The notes beneath the pieces were generated by a model. It did not search any database. It saw only the letters and a list, made by a program, of their open reading frames with translations, and had not been told where the DNA came from. The position numbers and the translations under genes are program-made. From assembly GCA_024516035.1 (NCBI GenBank), contig CM044967.1, forward strand, positions 18,698,810 to 18,762,809: a DNA stretch of 64,000 nucleotides, in the 5' to 3' direction. The DNA is from Bactericera cockerelli. Taxonomy: Eukaryota > Arthropoda > Insecta > Hemiptera > Triozidae. This document shows, piece after piece, positions 1-8,889 of this stretch; position 1 is the first letter of the stretch; every line of letters starts with the position of its first letter.

Positions 1-397
1 AATGAAGAACAATATAAACAAGAAATAAAGATGAATAAATAAATAAATGTGTTTCTTTGTGTTATTATATCACAATTGTAGTGGGTAGCGCAGAATTATA
101 GGACTTTTCCATATCATTAATATCCCAATATCCTATTTTTGCCTATAATTCCGCCACTGGTCGCTGCTCACATTAAAGCAGCTACTCATTTTTCCTCACG
201 AGGTATGAGTGGACCCCGAACACCCAAGAACAGAGCAGAAAAAATCCTGCCCCGCTGGGAATCGAACCCAGGTCACCGTGCGTGCAATGCCTAGCGCGCT
301 AACTCACTCTGCCACGGTGACTTCTAATAAAGATGAATAACATACATAAAAAATATATACAGATGTCCTAACTAAAGGGCGGGGTTATTGCCTATGG
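1..397 (-). mobile_element. LINE 3'-end copy (family G) split by a SINE
   Basis: Family G is a dispersed retroelement end. Its sense strand begins GGGTTGGGTGGAAGAGATTG, passes through a CAATAACCCCGCCC block and ends near an AATAAAGTGT signal with an A/T-rich tail. Here the sense strand is minus, and 323-397 holds the CCCCGCC block. The copy is interrupted by the SINE at 45-322. The 15-bp word AATAAAGATGAATAA occurs on both sides of that SINE (24-38 and 326-340), a clear target-site duplication. The truncated 5' starts and polyadenylation-like tail suggest the 3' UTR of a non-LTR retrotransposon. No coding part is present, so the clade is unknown. Confidence 0.6.
45..322 (-). mobile_element. 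SINE family D, full-length copy
   Basis: On the minus strand the head reads like a tRNA: GTCACCGTGGC, then GTTAGCGCGCTAGGCATTGC, then a B-box-like GGTTCGATTCCC. A non-tRNA body and an A/T-rich tail follow. It is inserted in the family G copy with a 15-bp target duplication. Other copies lie at 4449-4738 and 63424-63690, with fragments at 11960-12100, 14035-14100 and 62825-62925. It is a retroposed, pol III-type element and not a working tRNA gene. Confidence 0.75.
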
Positions 398-612
398 CTG
401 TTGAGGTTAATGTGGGTAACTAGTACGATTCCCAGCGAATGGAGGGTAAAACCCCCGTCCTCATCCAGGACATTAAATCAAATAGAATCGTTGGCTTTAG
501 GAAGGGCATCAAATGTGCCAAAACCAACCAACCTCAACCATGAGGTTGAACAACGTCGACCCTGCTTAAGCGGGATATGACAGAGTAAAAGAAGAAGAAG
601 AAGAAAAGAAGA
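398..612 (+). mobile_element. SINE family E 3' part with (GAA)n tail
   Basis: This is the body of family E, beginning at the GAGGTTAATGTGGGTAACTA block and ending in CAGAGTAAAAGAAGAAG and a GAA-rich tail (about 590-612). The tRNA-like head is missing; full heads are seen at 7415-7665, 24990-25268 and 48695-49016. It interrupts the same family G copy, whose beginning (CCACCCAACCCC) resumes at about 613 and runs into the tandem array. Strand is by sense of the SINE. Confidence 0.6.
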
Positions 613-1730
613 CCACCCAACCCCTAGGACTCACCCCTGGCATGATCACCCTCTCCACATCCCCCATGATGGTGTCCCACTTCTCAGGGTCCACTCTCTT
701 CCACCCAACCCCTAGCTAGGACTCACCCCTGGCATGATCACCCTCTCCACATCCCCCATGATAGTGTCCCACTTCTCATCAGGGTCCACTCTCTTCCACC
801 CAACCCCCAGGACTCACCCCTGGCATGATCACCCTCTCCAAATCGCCCATGATGGTGTCCCACTTCTCAGGGTCCACTCTCTTCCACCCAACCCCCATCA
901 CTCACCCCTGGCATGATCACCCTCTCCACATCGCCCATGATAGTGTCCCACTTCTCAGGGTCCACTCTCTTCCACCCAACCCCCATCACTCACCCCTGGC
1001 ATGATCACCCTCTCCACATCGCCCATGATGGTGTCCCACTTCTCATCAGGGTCCACTCTCTTCCACCCAACCCCTAGCTAGGACTCACCCCTGGCATGAT
1101 CACCCTCTCCACATCCCCCATGATGGTGTCCCACTTCTCAGGGTCCACTCTCTTCCACCCAACCCCTAGCTAGGACTCACCCCTGGCATGATCACCCTCT
1201 CCACATCGCCCATGATGGTGTCCCACTTCTCATCAGGGTCCACTCTCTTCCACCCAACCCCTAGCTAGGACTCACCCCTGGCATGATCACCCTCTCCACA
1301 TCCCCCATGATGGTGTCCCACTTCTCAGGGTCCACTCTCTTCCACCCAACCCCTAGCTAGGACTCACCCCTGGCATGATCACCCTCTCTACATCACCCAT
1401 GATGGTGTCCCACTTCTCATCAGGGTCCACTCTCTTCCACCCAACCCCTAGCACTCACCCCTGGCATGATCACCCTCTCCACATCCCCCATGATGGTGTC
1501 CCACTTCTCAGGGTCCACTCTCTTCCACCCAACCCCCATCACTCACCCCTGGCATGATCACCCTCTCCACATCGCTCATGATAGTGTCCCACTTCTCAGG
1601 GTCCACTCTCTTCCACCCAACCCCCAGGACTCACCCCTGGCATGATCACCCTCTCCACATCGCCCATGATGGTGTCCCACTTCTCATCAGGGTCCACTCT
1701 CTTCCACCCAACCCCCAGCACAGCACTCAC
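613..1730 (-). repeat. Minisatellite of 12 extra copies of a decarboxylase exon end plus splice donor
   Basis: The unit is 88-96 bp. On the minus strand each unit holds the last ~50-60 bases of the exon at 1731-1903, then the donor GTGAGT. This is followed by a short linker and GGGTTGGGTGGAAGAGA, which is the first 17 bases of the dispersed family G element. Exon-end positions equivalent to 1731 fall at 1635, 1547, 1459, 1368, 1276, 1181, 1089, 994, 906, 818, 727 and 635. Two unit types alternate, with and without a 3-base ATG (plus strand CAT) inside. All copies keep the donor. The array lies inside the intron downstream of the exon. Open frames on either strand are by-products of the repeat. 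Confidence 0.9.
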
Positions 1731-1903
1731 CCCTGGCATGATCACCCTCTCCACATCGCCCATGATAGTGTCCCACTTCTCAGGGTCCACAGGCGCGGAG
1801 CCAGGGATCAGGCTGCGGAGGTAGCCGGGCTTCACGTCGGGGTAGACTCGCCGGCTGCGGATGTTCTCCAAGTAGTCGGCTATGTAGTCCACCATCTCCT
1901 TGC
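1731..1903 (-). CDS. Hdc: Histidine/aromatic amino-acid decarboxylase, second coding exon (partial gene)
   Basis: This 173-base internal exon encodes the N-terminal segment of a pyridoxal-phosphate group II decarboxylase. Readable landmarks are [15 protein letters not shown], then [13 protein letters not shown], then [10 protein letters not shown]. In this family they precede the 'THWxSPxFHAY' region, which would be in the next exon outside the window. The acceptor is TTCTCCCCCAG ending at 1904 and the donor is GTGAGT at 1730-1725. The exon starts with two bases of a split codon and ends in phase 0 after MPG. It joins in frame to the exon at 4746-4799. These enzymes make histamine (Hdc) or dopamine/serotonin (Ddc). 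The [21 protein letters not shown] stretch across the junction favours Hdc, while LIP and PEKW resemble Ddc. The family is secure and the paralogue is likely but unproven. Confidence 0.82.
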
Positions 1904-1920
1904 CTGGGGGAGAACAGTCA

Positions 1921-2055
1921 GTATTTATTTATTTATTTTTATTTTTTTATTTATTTACACTTTATTAGGTAATAGGACATATTATATACAATACCAATAA
2001 TTAGAAATAAAAATACAATATACAATCAAATAGAAGAAAAAAAAAAAAGTAGGTA
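1921..2055 (-). mobile_element. LINE 3'-end copy (family G), tail part
   Basis: On the minus strand the sequence ends in CCTAATAAAGTGTAAATAAA, as at the ends of the copies at 25478-25650 and 53385-53570. The GGGTTGGG start is absent. It lies in the intron just upstream of the decarboxylase exon acceptor, only about 17 bases from it. Confidence 0.5.
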
Positions 2056-2125
2056 TAATCAGTATAAACAGAAAAGTGAGAAGTTGTACTAGATGTACAT
2101 GAATATCAGAACAGTGAGGAATTAA
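2056..2125 (-). repeat. Fragment of hammerhead-associated repeat (family L)
   Basis: The fragment contains CAGTATAAACAGAAAAGTGA followed by AGAAGTTGTACTAGATGTAC and ATGAATATCAGAACA. This is the reverse complement of the segment lying just 3' of the ribozyme cleavage site at 38553. The ribozyme core itself is absent. Confidence 0.6.
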
Positions 2126-3090
2126 GAAATAAAACAATGTCCGAAAACAACTTTTTTGGTATCCTGAGTTCCTGAGGTTATAGAATAGAATAGAATATTT
2201 TTGAATTTCGTTTATTTTCAATAATATACAAAGGGATATACAGAAGGATAACAGTTTTAGATATAATACTTATAGGTTAAGTACTTAGTTCTAGCTAGGT
2301 GTTAGTGACAATAGAATAGAATAGACCTTGTTTATACTGCCGAGGTAAGACTGAAAAGTCCCTTTACTCCAGCAGTCAAACAGGTCTTATATATTTTATA
2401 GGATAAAAAAATGATTATGATTCGTCCAGAAAATGTGAAAAACTGGGTAGGTCAAATATTCGACGAATACTTTCTTTTTTATATTATAAGGAAAGTAAAA
2501 TATGAGAGGTTTCTTTGATAAAAAATGAGAGATTTTAAATTGAGTTTTCTTTGAGCTAAGTAGAGATTTTTTTTAACAAATAGATGTTTTTATTTCATTA
2601 CGTTTTGGTTGTAAAGTTCGCGAGAAACTTTATATCGCGATCATGAAAAGGCATTCAATTGGATTACGAGACAGATACGAGGTATTATTACATGGAGTAA
2701 ATTAGGAGTTATTGGACAAACGGCTGTAAAATTCAATCAACTGTGTTTGCAAAGTCAGAATGAGGAAACGAATAGAATTTATTGTTCCATGCAGTATTTA
2801 GGAAAACAACAAATTGACAATAAAGTAAATCAGGATTCGTTTACACATTTACATTTATTGTGTATCGACATTTTCCAGGTCTATGTTTAAAGCTCCTAGG
2901 TCTGTTTTCAAAGGCTTTGTAAAAGGCTGTGTTAAAAGGCCTCAGGTTTGTATTTAGTTTGGCGGCATGTGAAATACCTCAGCACGTTTTATTACGCCCG
3001 AGATTGGACAAAAAATTGTTTTTTGGATATTCAGAGTATTCGAACTCTGCTGAAAATATGAACAGCTCCAAATCGGACCAGTAAAGTCTG
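2126..3090. other. AT-rich intronic DNA with small TE fragments
   Basis: At 2338-2400 there is GAGGTAAGACTGAAAA, the terminal word of the element at 35963-36434. At 2405-2500 there is a decayed copy of the family I end (CGACGAATAC and AAGGAAAGTA words, as at 58357). (ATAGA)n-like runs occur at 2170-2200 and 2310-2325. No gene is seen between 2500 and 3090. Confidence 0.5.
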
Positions 3091-3295
3091 TCCCGGTAGC
3101 TCAATATGGTAAAGGCGGCACTCTGTGAATCCAAAGATTCCAGAGGTCGTGGGTTCGAAACCCAGCCGGGATATGACAATTTATCCTCCCATTTGGGATT
3201 TTTACCACATAATAATATGTCTTGGGCTTACTGCTGGAATAATGGGACTTTAATAGTCTTATTCGGGCAGTATAAATAAAGCGATATTATTATTA
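3091..3295 (+). mobile_element. SINE family C copy
   Basis: A tRNA-like head, TCCCGGTAGCTCA then GGTTCGAAACCC, is followed by a body with TTTACCACATAATAATA and a (TTA)n tail. Related copies lie at 16075-16290 (minus), 17168-17345, 17675-17790, 31318-31535, 59035-59235 (minus) and 61150-61345 (minus). The region 3296-3520 shows no feature I can support. Confidence 0.7.
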
Positions 3296-3521
3296 TTATT
3301 CTGTCTCTGCCGCTAATTAGAACAAGGAATCAAGGAGAATATACTGACAGCGGTGGCACTGATGGTGGAGAGGAGAACACAAGAAACTAATGAGCAGTGA
3401 GTGGAGCTATGTGAGTGGAGCTCAGAGAATAACAGCAAATAGGATTTTACTTGACGGATCGACTTAGATATTTTCTGTTTTTTACTGTCCATTAGATATT
3501 ATTATACCGTTTAGTACTACA

Positions 3522-3958
3522 GTCGAACCTGGATATAAGAGAACTGAAGGGACCCGATTTTTTTCTCTTATATCCAGGTTTCTCTTATAAAAAAGTTATT
3601 TTCCCTTGTAGAAAGGTAAATTGGACCTAGAAATTGGTCTCTTATATCCAGGTTTCTCTTATAAAGAGGTTATTTTACCTTGCAGAAAGGTAAATTGGAC
3701 CTGGAAATTGGTCTCTTATATCCAGGTTTCTCTTATAAAGTAGTTATTATACCTTATAGGAAGTTAAATTGGACCTGGAAATTGTTCTCTTATATCCAGG
3801 TTTTTTTTATAAGGAGGTTATTTTCCCTAATAGAAAGTTATTTGGACCTAGAAATTGGTCTTTTATATCCAGGTTTCCCTTATAAAGAGGTTATTTTTCC
3901 TAATAAAAAGTTAAATTGGACCTGGAAATTATTCTCTTATATCCAGGTTCGACCGTAT
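3522..3958. mobile_element. Pogo/Tigger-like MITE with internal tandem repeats
   Basis: The left end is TACAGTCGAACCTGGATATA and the right end is TATATCCAGGTTCGACCGTA. They are inverted and flanked by TA, as expected for a Tc1/mariner-pogo type target. Inside, a unit of about 85-90 bp carrying CTTATATCCAGGTTT and AAATTGGACCTGGAAATTG is repeated about four times. The open frame here is made by the repeat. Relatives: 10445-10690, 22078-22219, 25862-25990, 31537-31672, 40310-40440 and 46047-46500. Confidence 0.65.
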
Positions 3959-3979
3959 ACTGTTTAGTATTATTAATCA

Positions 3980-4258
3980 AGCATTGGTGGTCAAAGTGGT
4001 TACGGCGCTAGAGTTGTAATGTAAACAATCTAGCGCGTGGATCCGTGATCTGCAGATTGGATCCCACCCAATGCTTGGATTTTCTCTCAATAGTTTGAGT
4101 TTTTGATCACATAATAATAAGAAGGTAACCACTAGTCGAAGTTAATGCTCAAAACATATTCCACCACATAACCCTCAGAGTATTTTTATTCTGTGGTCAA
4201 ATACTCAAATAAAATATGAAGGAACAATTCAAACATTGGGTGGCATCCGATCCACATC
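3980..4258. mobile_element. Two family B SINE relatives in inverted arrangement
   Basis: From 3980 to about 4125 a plus-strand B-like head and body is present (GGTGGTCAAAGTGGTTACGG, CCCACCCAATGC). From about 4123 to 4258 a minus-strand B-type body follows (AACCCTCAGAGT, CATTGGGTGG). The head variant with GTTTACATT inside the anticodon arm is the same variant that hosts the hAT MITE at 7221-7386. Confidence 0.5.
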
Positions 4259-4388
4259 CGAACAAGAAAGAAAGAGAAAGAGAGAGAAAGATAAAGAAAG
4301 AGAAAGACAGAGAAGAGAAAAGAGAGAAAGAGAGAGAGAGAAAGACAGAGAAACAGAGAGAGAGAAAGAGAAAGAGAGAGAGGGGAGT
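4258..4388. repeat. GA-rich microsatellite
   Basis: A run of imperfect AGAGAA/GAAAGA repeats. The serine/leucine-rich minus-strand frames across it are low-complexity artefacts. Confidence 0.85.
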
Positions 4389-4431
4389 GTGAAACATTAA
4401 AATCATACAAGGTAAGTTTCAGGGAACAAAA

Positions 4432-4750
4432 TACATACCTCGTTTTGTAGTCACCGTGGCCGAGTGAGTTAGCGCGCTAGGCATTGCACACACGGTGAAA
4501 TGGGTTCGATCCCCAGCGGGGCAGGATTTTTTCTGCTCTTTACTTTGGTGTTCGGGGTCCAGCACTCATACCTCGTGATGAAAAATGAGTAGCTGCTTTA
4601 ATGTTAGCAGCGACGAGTGGCGGAATTATAGGCAAAAATATAAGGTATTGGGATATTAAAAATACGGATAAGTCCTATAATTCTGCGCTAAACACTAAAA
4701 CTGTGATATAATAACACAAAGAAACACATTATTATTATTACATACCTCGT
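4432..4750 (+). mobile_element. SINE family D inserted at a splice donor, with 12-bp target duplication
   Basis: The full-length SINE body occupies 4449-4738. It is flanked by perfect copies of TACATACCTCGT at 4432-4443 and 4739-4750. The right copy overlaps the last bases of the decarboxylase first coding exon and its donor (minus strand ACGAG then GTATGTA). The target duplication therefore contains the splice donor itself, and the insertion left exon, donor and reading frame intact. The SINE sense strand is opposite to the gene. Its (ATT)n tail ends one base before the duplicated donor. Confidence 0.85.
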
Positions 4751-4799
4751 CTCCGGTATTCATCGACATCCATCTTGAAGAATTTAGCGTATAACCGAA
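4746..4799 (-). CDS. Hdc: Histidine/aromatic amino-acid decarboxylase, first coding exon
   Basis: On the minus strand a strong acceptor, TTAATTTCCTTGTTTCAG, ends at 4800. It is followed by a 26-base 5' UTR segment and ATG at 4773-4771. The exon reads MDVDEYRRR plus one base, with donor GTATGT at 4745-4740. The leftover G plus GC at the start of the exon at 1903 gives glycine, so the joined protein reads EYRRRGKEMVDY, the typical start of this family. This short start-codon exon is the reason for choosing 4773 rather than the internal Met at 1895. The strong acceptor ahead of the ATG shows that a non-coding upstream exon is spliced on. The intron to the next exon is about 2.8 kb and holds several transposon copies. 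Confidence 0.82.
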
Positions 4800-5596
4800 C
4801 TGAAACAAGGAAATTAAAAAAAAATAACTATTTATACTGTCGAAAATAAAAATACCCACTAATTTCTCGAAAACTCTCAAATATTTTTACTTTAAAATAT
4901 GTAAATAGTACTAGAGACTCTGAGAATTGTTTCTAAACTTCTCACTTTTGTTGGAACGTTCGAAACTTCTCACTCTTTTTCAAAGCACACACGTCTGAGG
5001 CTAATGAGGTTGGCCAAAGTCTAGTGGGATAATCATTTCAATGTGTAAGTAATCCATACGGAATATTATTTCGGCCTGAATCCATACAAATGAAACCATC
5101 ACAGCACGAGACCTGGATATATGGGGCAGATAGCTGACATTGATTGAATAGAAATGGTGTGAACGTATATTATTAATTTAAATCCCTGAATTTTCCAAAT
5201 AAATACTTCGTGTAATGAATTCGTCAAGTAAAAATTACTAATGTGAATGTAAAAATTATAAACCTTCTATGAACCTGTAAATACCAAGAACCCTGCACTC
5301 ATTTGGATCCAGCCTTCACAATCGAAGTTCTGAGGTCGGTGTGAATAGCAAAAAATATGAAGTGCATTGTTGCATACCCTATACAAGTATACATTTACAC
5401 ACAATTTTAAAGTTTCTTTTTCAATCAAGAATAGTAATAAACTAATTGATTTTTTTTTCATCACATGAAATGTAATTTTCACAATAGCAGAATCAAATAA
5501 AATAAATCTCATTAAATAGCAGTCTACTCATTGTTTTTAACTTTTCTTCTATTGGTTTTTTTTCGAGTCATTTAGAAATAAAAGTGAGAAGTATAA
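4800..5596. other. Intronic AT-rich DNA, nothing recognised
   Basis: Family L words (CTTCTCACTTTT) occur near 4937 and 4968. Otherwise I see no gene, RNA or clear mobile-element structure. Confidence 0.4.
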
Positions 5597-5863
5597 GATA
5601 AGATAAAGAAATATAAGACCGTCAAGCGAAAGCTGTTATCTGCTTTCAAAAGCCCCATTAAAAAGGTTTCACACCTGGTCTCTGTTTTAAAATCACTCGA
5701 AGAAAATTGTCCCGAAGAAAATTGTCTCGCTGCAACTAGGGAATTACGACATTATTTTCGTGGCTATTTTGCTGAATTCAATCATCATCAGTCAAGTCAA
5801 GATGCTGCTACAGATTCGAGACTAATCAACAAATTGCACCATTTGTCAACACCAACATGTTGA
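5597..5863 (+). pseudogene. Unrecognised 88-codon open frame, possible exon or TE relic
   Basis: The frame is open from a stop at 5594 to a TGA at 5861 with no internal start codon. Its composition is more balanced than the surrounding AT-rich DNA, and it uses mixed codons. It reads like a soluble, charged protein (for example AFKSPIKKVSHLVSVLKSLE and ATRELRHYFRGYFAEF). I do not recognise the family. No convincing splice sites were found, so it may be a decayed transposon coding fragment inside the decarboxylase intron, on the opposite strand. Confidence 0.25.
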
Positions 5864-5939
5864 GGAAACTCGGGCTGTTTGGAGTGACGGAATTTTTTCC
5901 TTCGCTTTGCCTTTTTACTTAGTTTTATGTTTATTATTT

Positions 5940-6122
5940 TTTTATTATTATTTTAAGGTAGTGGTGCCCCGGAACCGCTTTCGCATTTATTCAGGGCACT
6001 TTACCTTTACATCCATGCTATTCCGGAAACGGAAAATTTCGGTCAGAAATTTCCGGTCCGGCCGGGATTCGAACCCACAACCTCCGGGTCAGTAACCACA
6101 AACCAATGCGCCACGGAGGTTT
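5940..6122 (-). mobile_element. SINE family F copy
   Basis: The minus strand begins AACCTCCGTGGCGCATTGGT and has GGGTTCGAATCCCGGC as a B box. A body with the word GGTTCCGGGGCACCACTACC follows, and the copy ends in a poly-T/A tract at its 3' end (5930-5955). Only one good copy of this family is seen in the window. Confidence 0.6.
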
Positions 6123-6284
6123 TATGTAACGGTGATCATTTTTATAAAAAAAGTACCGTCGAATCACTATAAATGGAAGGGGATAAAATAGATTTTTTTT
6201 TATAGTTTTCTATTTTATCCACATCACTTAGTCATAAGTTGGTCCGTAAGTTAGATAGGGTGACAATGTTTTATACATTTTTCA

Positions 6285-6600
6285 ATGTCCTACAAACAAT
6301 TTTTTTTAAGATGAGTGTTTCACAGCCTTTTTTATTTCGTAGCCATGAAACAGGAGCTACTGTAGACGCTTGTGGTCTGTGTTGTAGCCTGCCCATCCCG
6401 TAGTATACCTCCCCTCTGATGGGCGAGAAGTGACACATTACTTCCCATTTAGGTGCTGGGTCAACACGAGCGCACCGGATGGTATCCCTTATAAACAACT
6501 GTAACCAAATTTTGAATACAATTTTTTGTCGGCGCGGGGGTTCGAACCCTGGACCTTCCGCATGGCATGCGAGTGCTTAAACACTGAGCTATTTGTTCAC
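6285..6600. mobile_element. Repeat family M fragment and an adjacent tRNA-like head
   Basis: 6296-6400 contains GATGAGTGTTTCACAGCC and CATGAAACAGGAGCTACTGT, which recur at 32840-32888 and 48580-48660. At 6528-6598 the minus strand carries a tRNA-like block with B box GGGTTCGAACCC, resembling a second SINE head. The two may be parts of one composite SINE. A similar but poorer head occurs at about 10360-10400. Confidence 0.4.
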
Positions 6601-7140
6601 TCTAAATACACTAAACTATACTATACTATAATAATAGAGAAAATCTCTGGTCCCTGCGTCACCTTTTAATGTGTAATAGATAACTCAGTAAATTAGAAAC
6701 TTCTTTAAAATAGATTTTGTCCCTTATAATTTAAATCAAGATTCGACTGTAATAATAGAACCCTTAGGAAAACGTATCCACTGTATCAATGAAATTTATT
6801 TGAACCTAAATCTTGAAATAATCGTCAGCTCTTTAAATTAAAATTCTAAACAATTAATTTACTTGGCATTCGTATGTATACATTTTTTAGGTGGCAAATT
6901 ATTTCCAAAAGAATAAAGCAAAATTTTAATTTAGACCAAAATCTTTCATTTTGCCCACATATTTCGATATTAGGTTGTGACCTACGTCTTATGTTCGTGT
7001 ATAATTTTTCTTTTTGAGTGTAGGATAGGACTGCACCGGAGTTCTGGCCAAGGAATGGCCCTGTATTTATTTTTCCTAACCCTACTCTACACAATGAGGC
7101 ATTACTCAAACATTGCATCGTTTCGGGCCTGAATTAGGCG
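6601..7140. other. AT-rich DNA with a relic of minisatellite P
   Basis: 7050-7095 carries words of minisatellite P (GGAATGGCCCTGTATTTATT, CCTAACCCTACT). Nothing gene-like is seen in the rest. Confidence 0.35.
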
Positions 7141-7220
7141 CCACCGATAGAATAGAATAGGTAGGTAAAATCCAAACATTGGGTGGGATCCAATCCACAG
7201 ATCCCGGATCCATGCACTAC

Positions 7221-7386
7221 CAGCGGTTCCCAACCGGTGGGCCGCGGGCAGCTCGCTACTGGGCCGCGGATGCTGGCCAAAACTCAAGAAATAATATTAA
7301 AATAGTGCAAAATAAAATCGGAGTGGGCCGCAAAATTATTTTAAAAATATTATTGGCCCCCAAGCTAAAAAGTTTGGGAACCGCTG
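7221..7386. mobile_element. Non-autonomous hAT-type MITE
   Basis: The ends are CAGCGGTTCCCAACCGGTGG and AAAGTTTGGGAACCGCTG, the classic hAT MITE terminal words. It sits inside a family B-like SINE head. The flanks TGCACTAC and TGCACTAG suggest an imperfect 8-bp target duplication overlapping the right terminus by two bases. Length is 166 bp, with GC-rich ends and an AT-rich core. Confidence 0.7.
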
Positions 7387-7414
7387 CACTAGATTGTTTA
7401 CATTAATATTCTAG

Positions 7415-7665
7415 CTCCCTGGCGTAACGGTTATGACTACTGCCCGTAGTCCAGAGATCCTGAGTTTGATCCCCGGTTGGGGCAGAACATTCACACAGAA
7501 AATTCTGTTTCCTCTGAACACGTGAGGCTGGCAAATTCCGGCCCTACCCAGGCTGGGTAACGTTAAAGTGGGTAGCTGGTACGATTCCCAGCGAATGGAG
7601 GGTAAAACTTCAGTCCTGACTATCTCAAATCAGGACGTTAAAACCAATAATATAATCAATGGACA
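7415..7665 (+). mobile_element. SINE family E, nearly full copy
   Basis: The head runs CCCTGGCGTAACGGTTATGA to the B-box-like TTTGATCCCCGGTTGG. The body contains GTGAGGCTGGCAAATTCCGG, CCCAGGCTGGGTAACG and GATTCCCAGCGAATGGAGGG. Other copies lie at 24990-25268 (minus) and 48695-49016 (minus). Confidence 0.7.
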
Positions 7666-7824
7666 TGAAAGGAGCCTATAAATTGGATCTAGCCGTCCAT
7701 AATAATATAATCCTCTCACCAGTCTCACCACCGTGATTTAGGTATCTTTGCCTATCTCACGGACACAGATTTTTTATTGAAATTCGAGTGCCGTTACCAC
7801 CTTAACTACTAGTGCATGGTACCG

Positions 7825-7990
7825 ACCTCAGAAGCTTGATCGATAAGGCGGCGGACTTGTAACCTGGAAGTCGGTAGTTCAAGTCCCGGTTTCAGCGTAG
7901 ATTTAGTAAAGCGAGTGAGTTTGAGTAGTTGTGATATCACAAAAGTGATTAGCACAAATATGATAACTGTACTAGTGCATGGTATGGTAA
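7825..7990 (+). mobile_element. SINE family A copy
   Basis: The head contains GCTTGATCGATAAGGCGG, ACTTGTAACCTGGA and a B-box-like AGTTCAAGTCCC. The body has TTCAGCGTAGATTTAGTAAA, and the 3' end reads GTGATTAGCACAAATATGAT. It is the commonest SINE here, with about twenty copies. Plus: 17892-18030, 22660-22812, 24560-24695, 27890-28040, 32705-32830, 37440-37512, 45935-46040, 52285-52395, 53183-53330, 54370-54490, 60030-60180 and 61680-61780. Minus: 9178-9322, 15278-15395, 15948-16070, 29150-29305, 30515-30630, 44745-44890 and 57400-57525. The old copy at 10745-10885 is degenerate. Confidence 0.8.
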
Positions 7991-8129
7991 TTTTTGATGG
8001 ATGAGATGTGGAATTTGGCTTTTTATGTCCGGAATGATACACAAAGTGTAAGTTGAAAAGAATCTTATGAGCAAAAACTTGCAAAAAGAGTAAAGAAGTT
8101 CGTTTTATTCCAATGATTAATCAGTGCAA

Positions 8130-8175
8130 TCAGTATAAACAGAAAAGTGAGAAGTTGTACTAGATGAACATCTAG
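8130..8175 (-). repeat. Family L fragment
   Basis: CAGTATAAACAGAAAAGTGA followed by AGAAGTTGTACTAGATG. It is the same 40-base word as at 2060 and 21267, with unrelated flanks. Confidence 0.6.
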
Positions 8176-8429
8176 AGACATATTTTTATAGAGACATATA
8201 CATCTAGAGACATATTAACAATCTAGAGACATATTTTCGCGTACTTGTATTTGTGTAATACTATGAACCAATGTATTCTTTAATTTATATTCATACTACC
8301 TGTACATTTCATTAAACCAAAAAATGAGACTGTTTAAACTGCCAGCAAAAAGGAGACTCCTAAGTAATACGCCAGCATCATAAATAAAGTATTTGTAATT
8401 CGTACTTAATAGGCGAAACAATAGCCGTC

Positions 8430-8720
8430 TTTTTCTCTCCAATCAAAGTGGATGCAACTGGAATAAAATGAACCAAACTGGAAGCAAGTCATTTTTCTTT
8501 TGGAAGAGGAAATTTTTCCTCTGCCTTCTTCCAGTTTGGTTAGCCAAAATGGAGGTAGAAAATTCTTGCTTCCAGTTCTTTTATAGGTTAAGTCCATTGT
8601 TTATTTTTAAAAGTACCAAAACGTATTTTTCTTTCACGAATGTGGTGAAGTTGACTTTGGAATAAAATGGAAATATTTGGAAATATCGAACTTGGAAAAA
8701 AAAAATTTATCCAAAAGAAA
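8430..8720. repeat. Dispersed repeat family N
   Basis: It shares long diverged stretches with the reverse complement of 20765-21065, including AAGTCCATTGTTTATT, TCTTTCACGAATGTGGTGAA and GGAAATATTTGGAAATAT. The short frames across it exist because of the repeat. No transposase or RT signature is readable, so the type is unknown. Confidence 0.5.
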
Positions 8721-8889
8721 AATACCTCTAATGTCTCCAGATTAACACAAGTAGTTAAATCTCAAAGTATTTAGGAAAAACAAAGTTATCATACCTACTT
8801 GTGTCAATCACGATGTGATTAACAATGAAGTAGGTACTCAAACTGTTTTATTTTATTCTTGCTTAACTTGGGACACGAACTATGGACCT

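Noticed and set aside
1893..1895. Internal ATG of the 1731-1903 exon as the protein start
   Set aside because: The exon has a clear acceptor eight bases upstream of this ATG, and the family's usual N-terminus is supplied in phase by the exon at 4746-4799.
734..2000. Several 60-148-codon plus-strand frames
   Set aside because: They are the antisense of the exon-end minisatellite. The repeat and the splice signals on the minus strand explain them.
3680..3967. 95-codon frame with repeated YPGFSYK words
   Set aside because: Produced by the ATATCCAGGTTTCTCTTATA repeats of a MITE; the same is true of 10443-10835.
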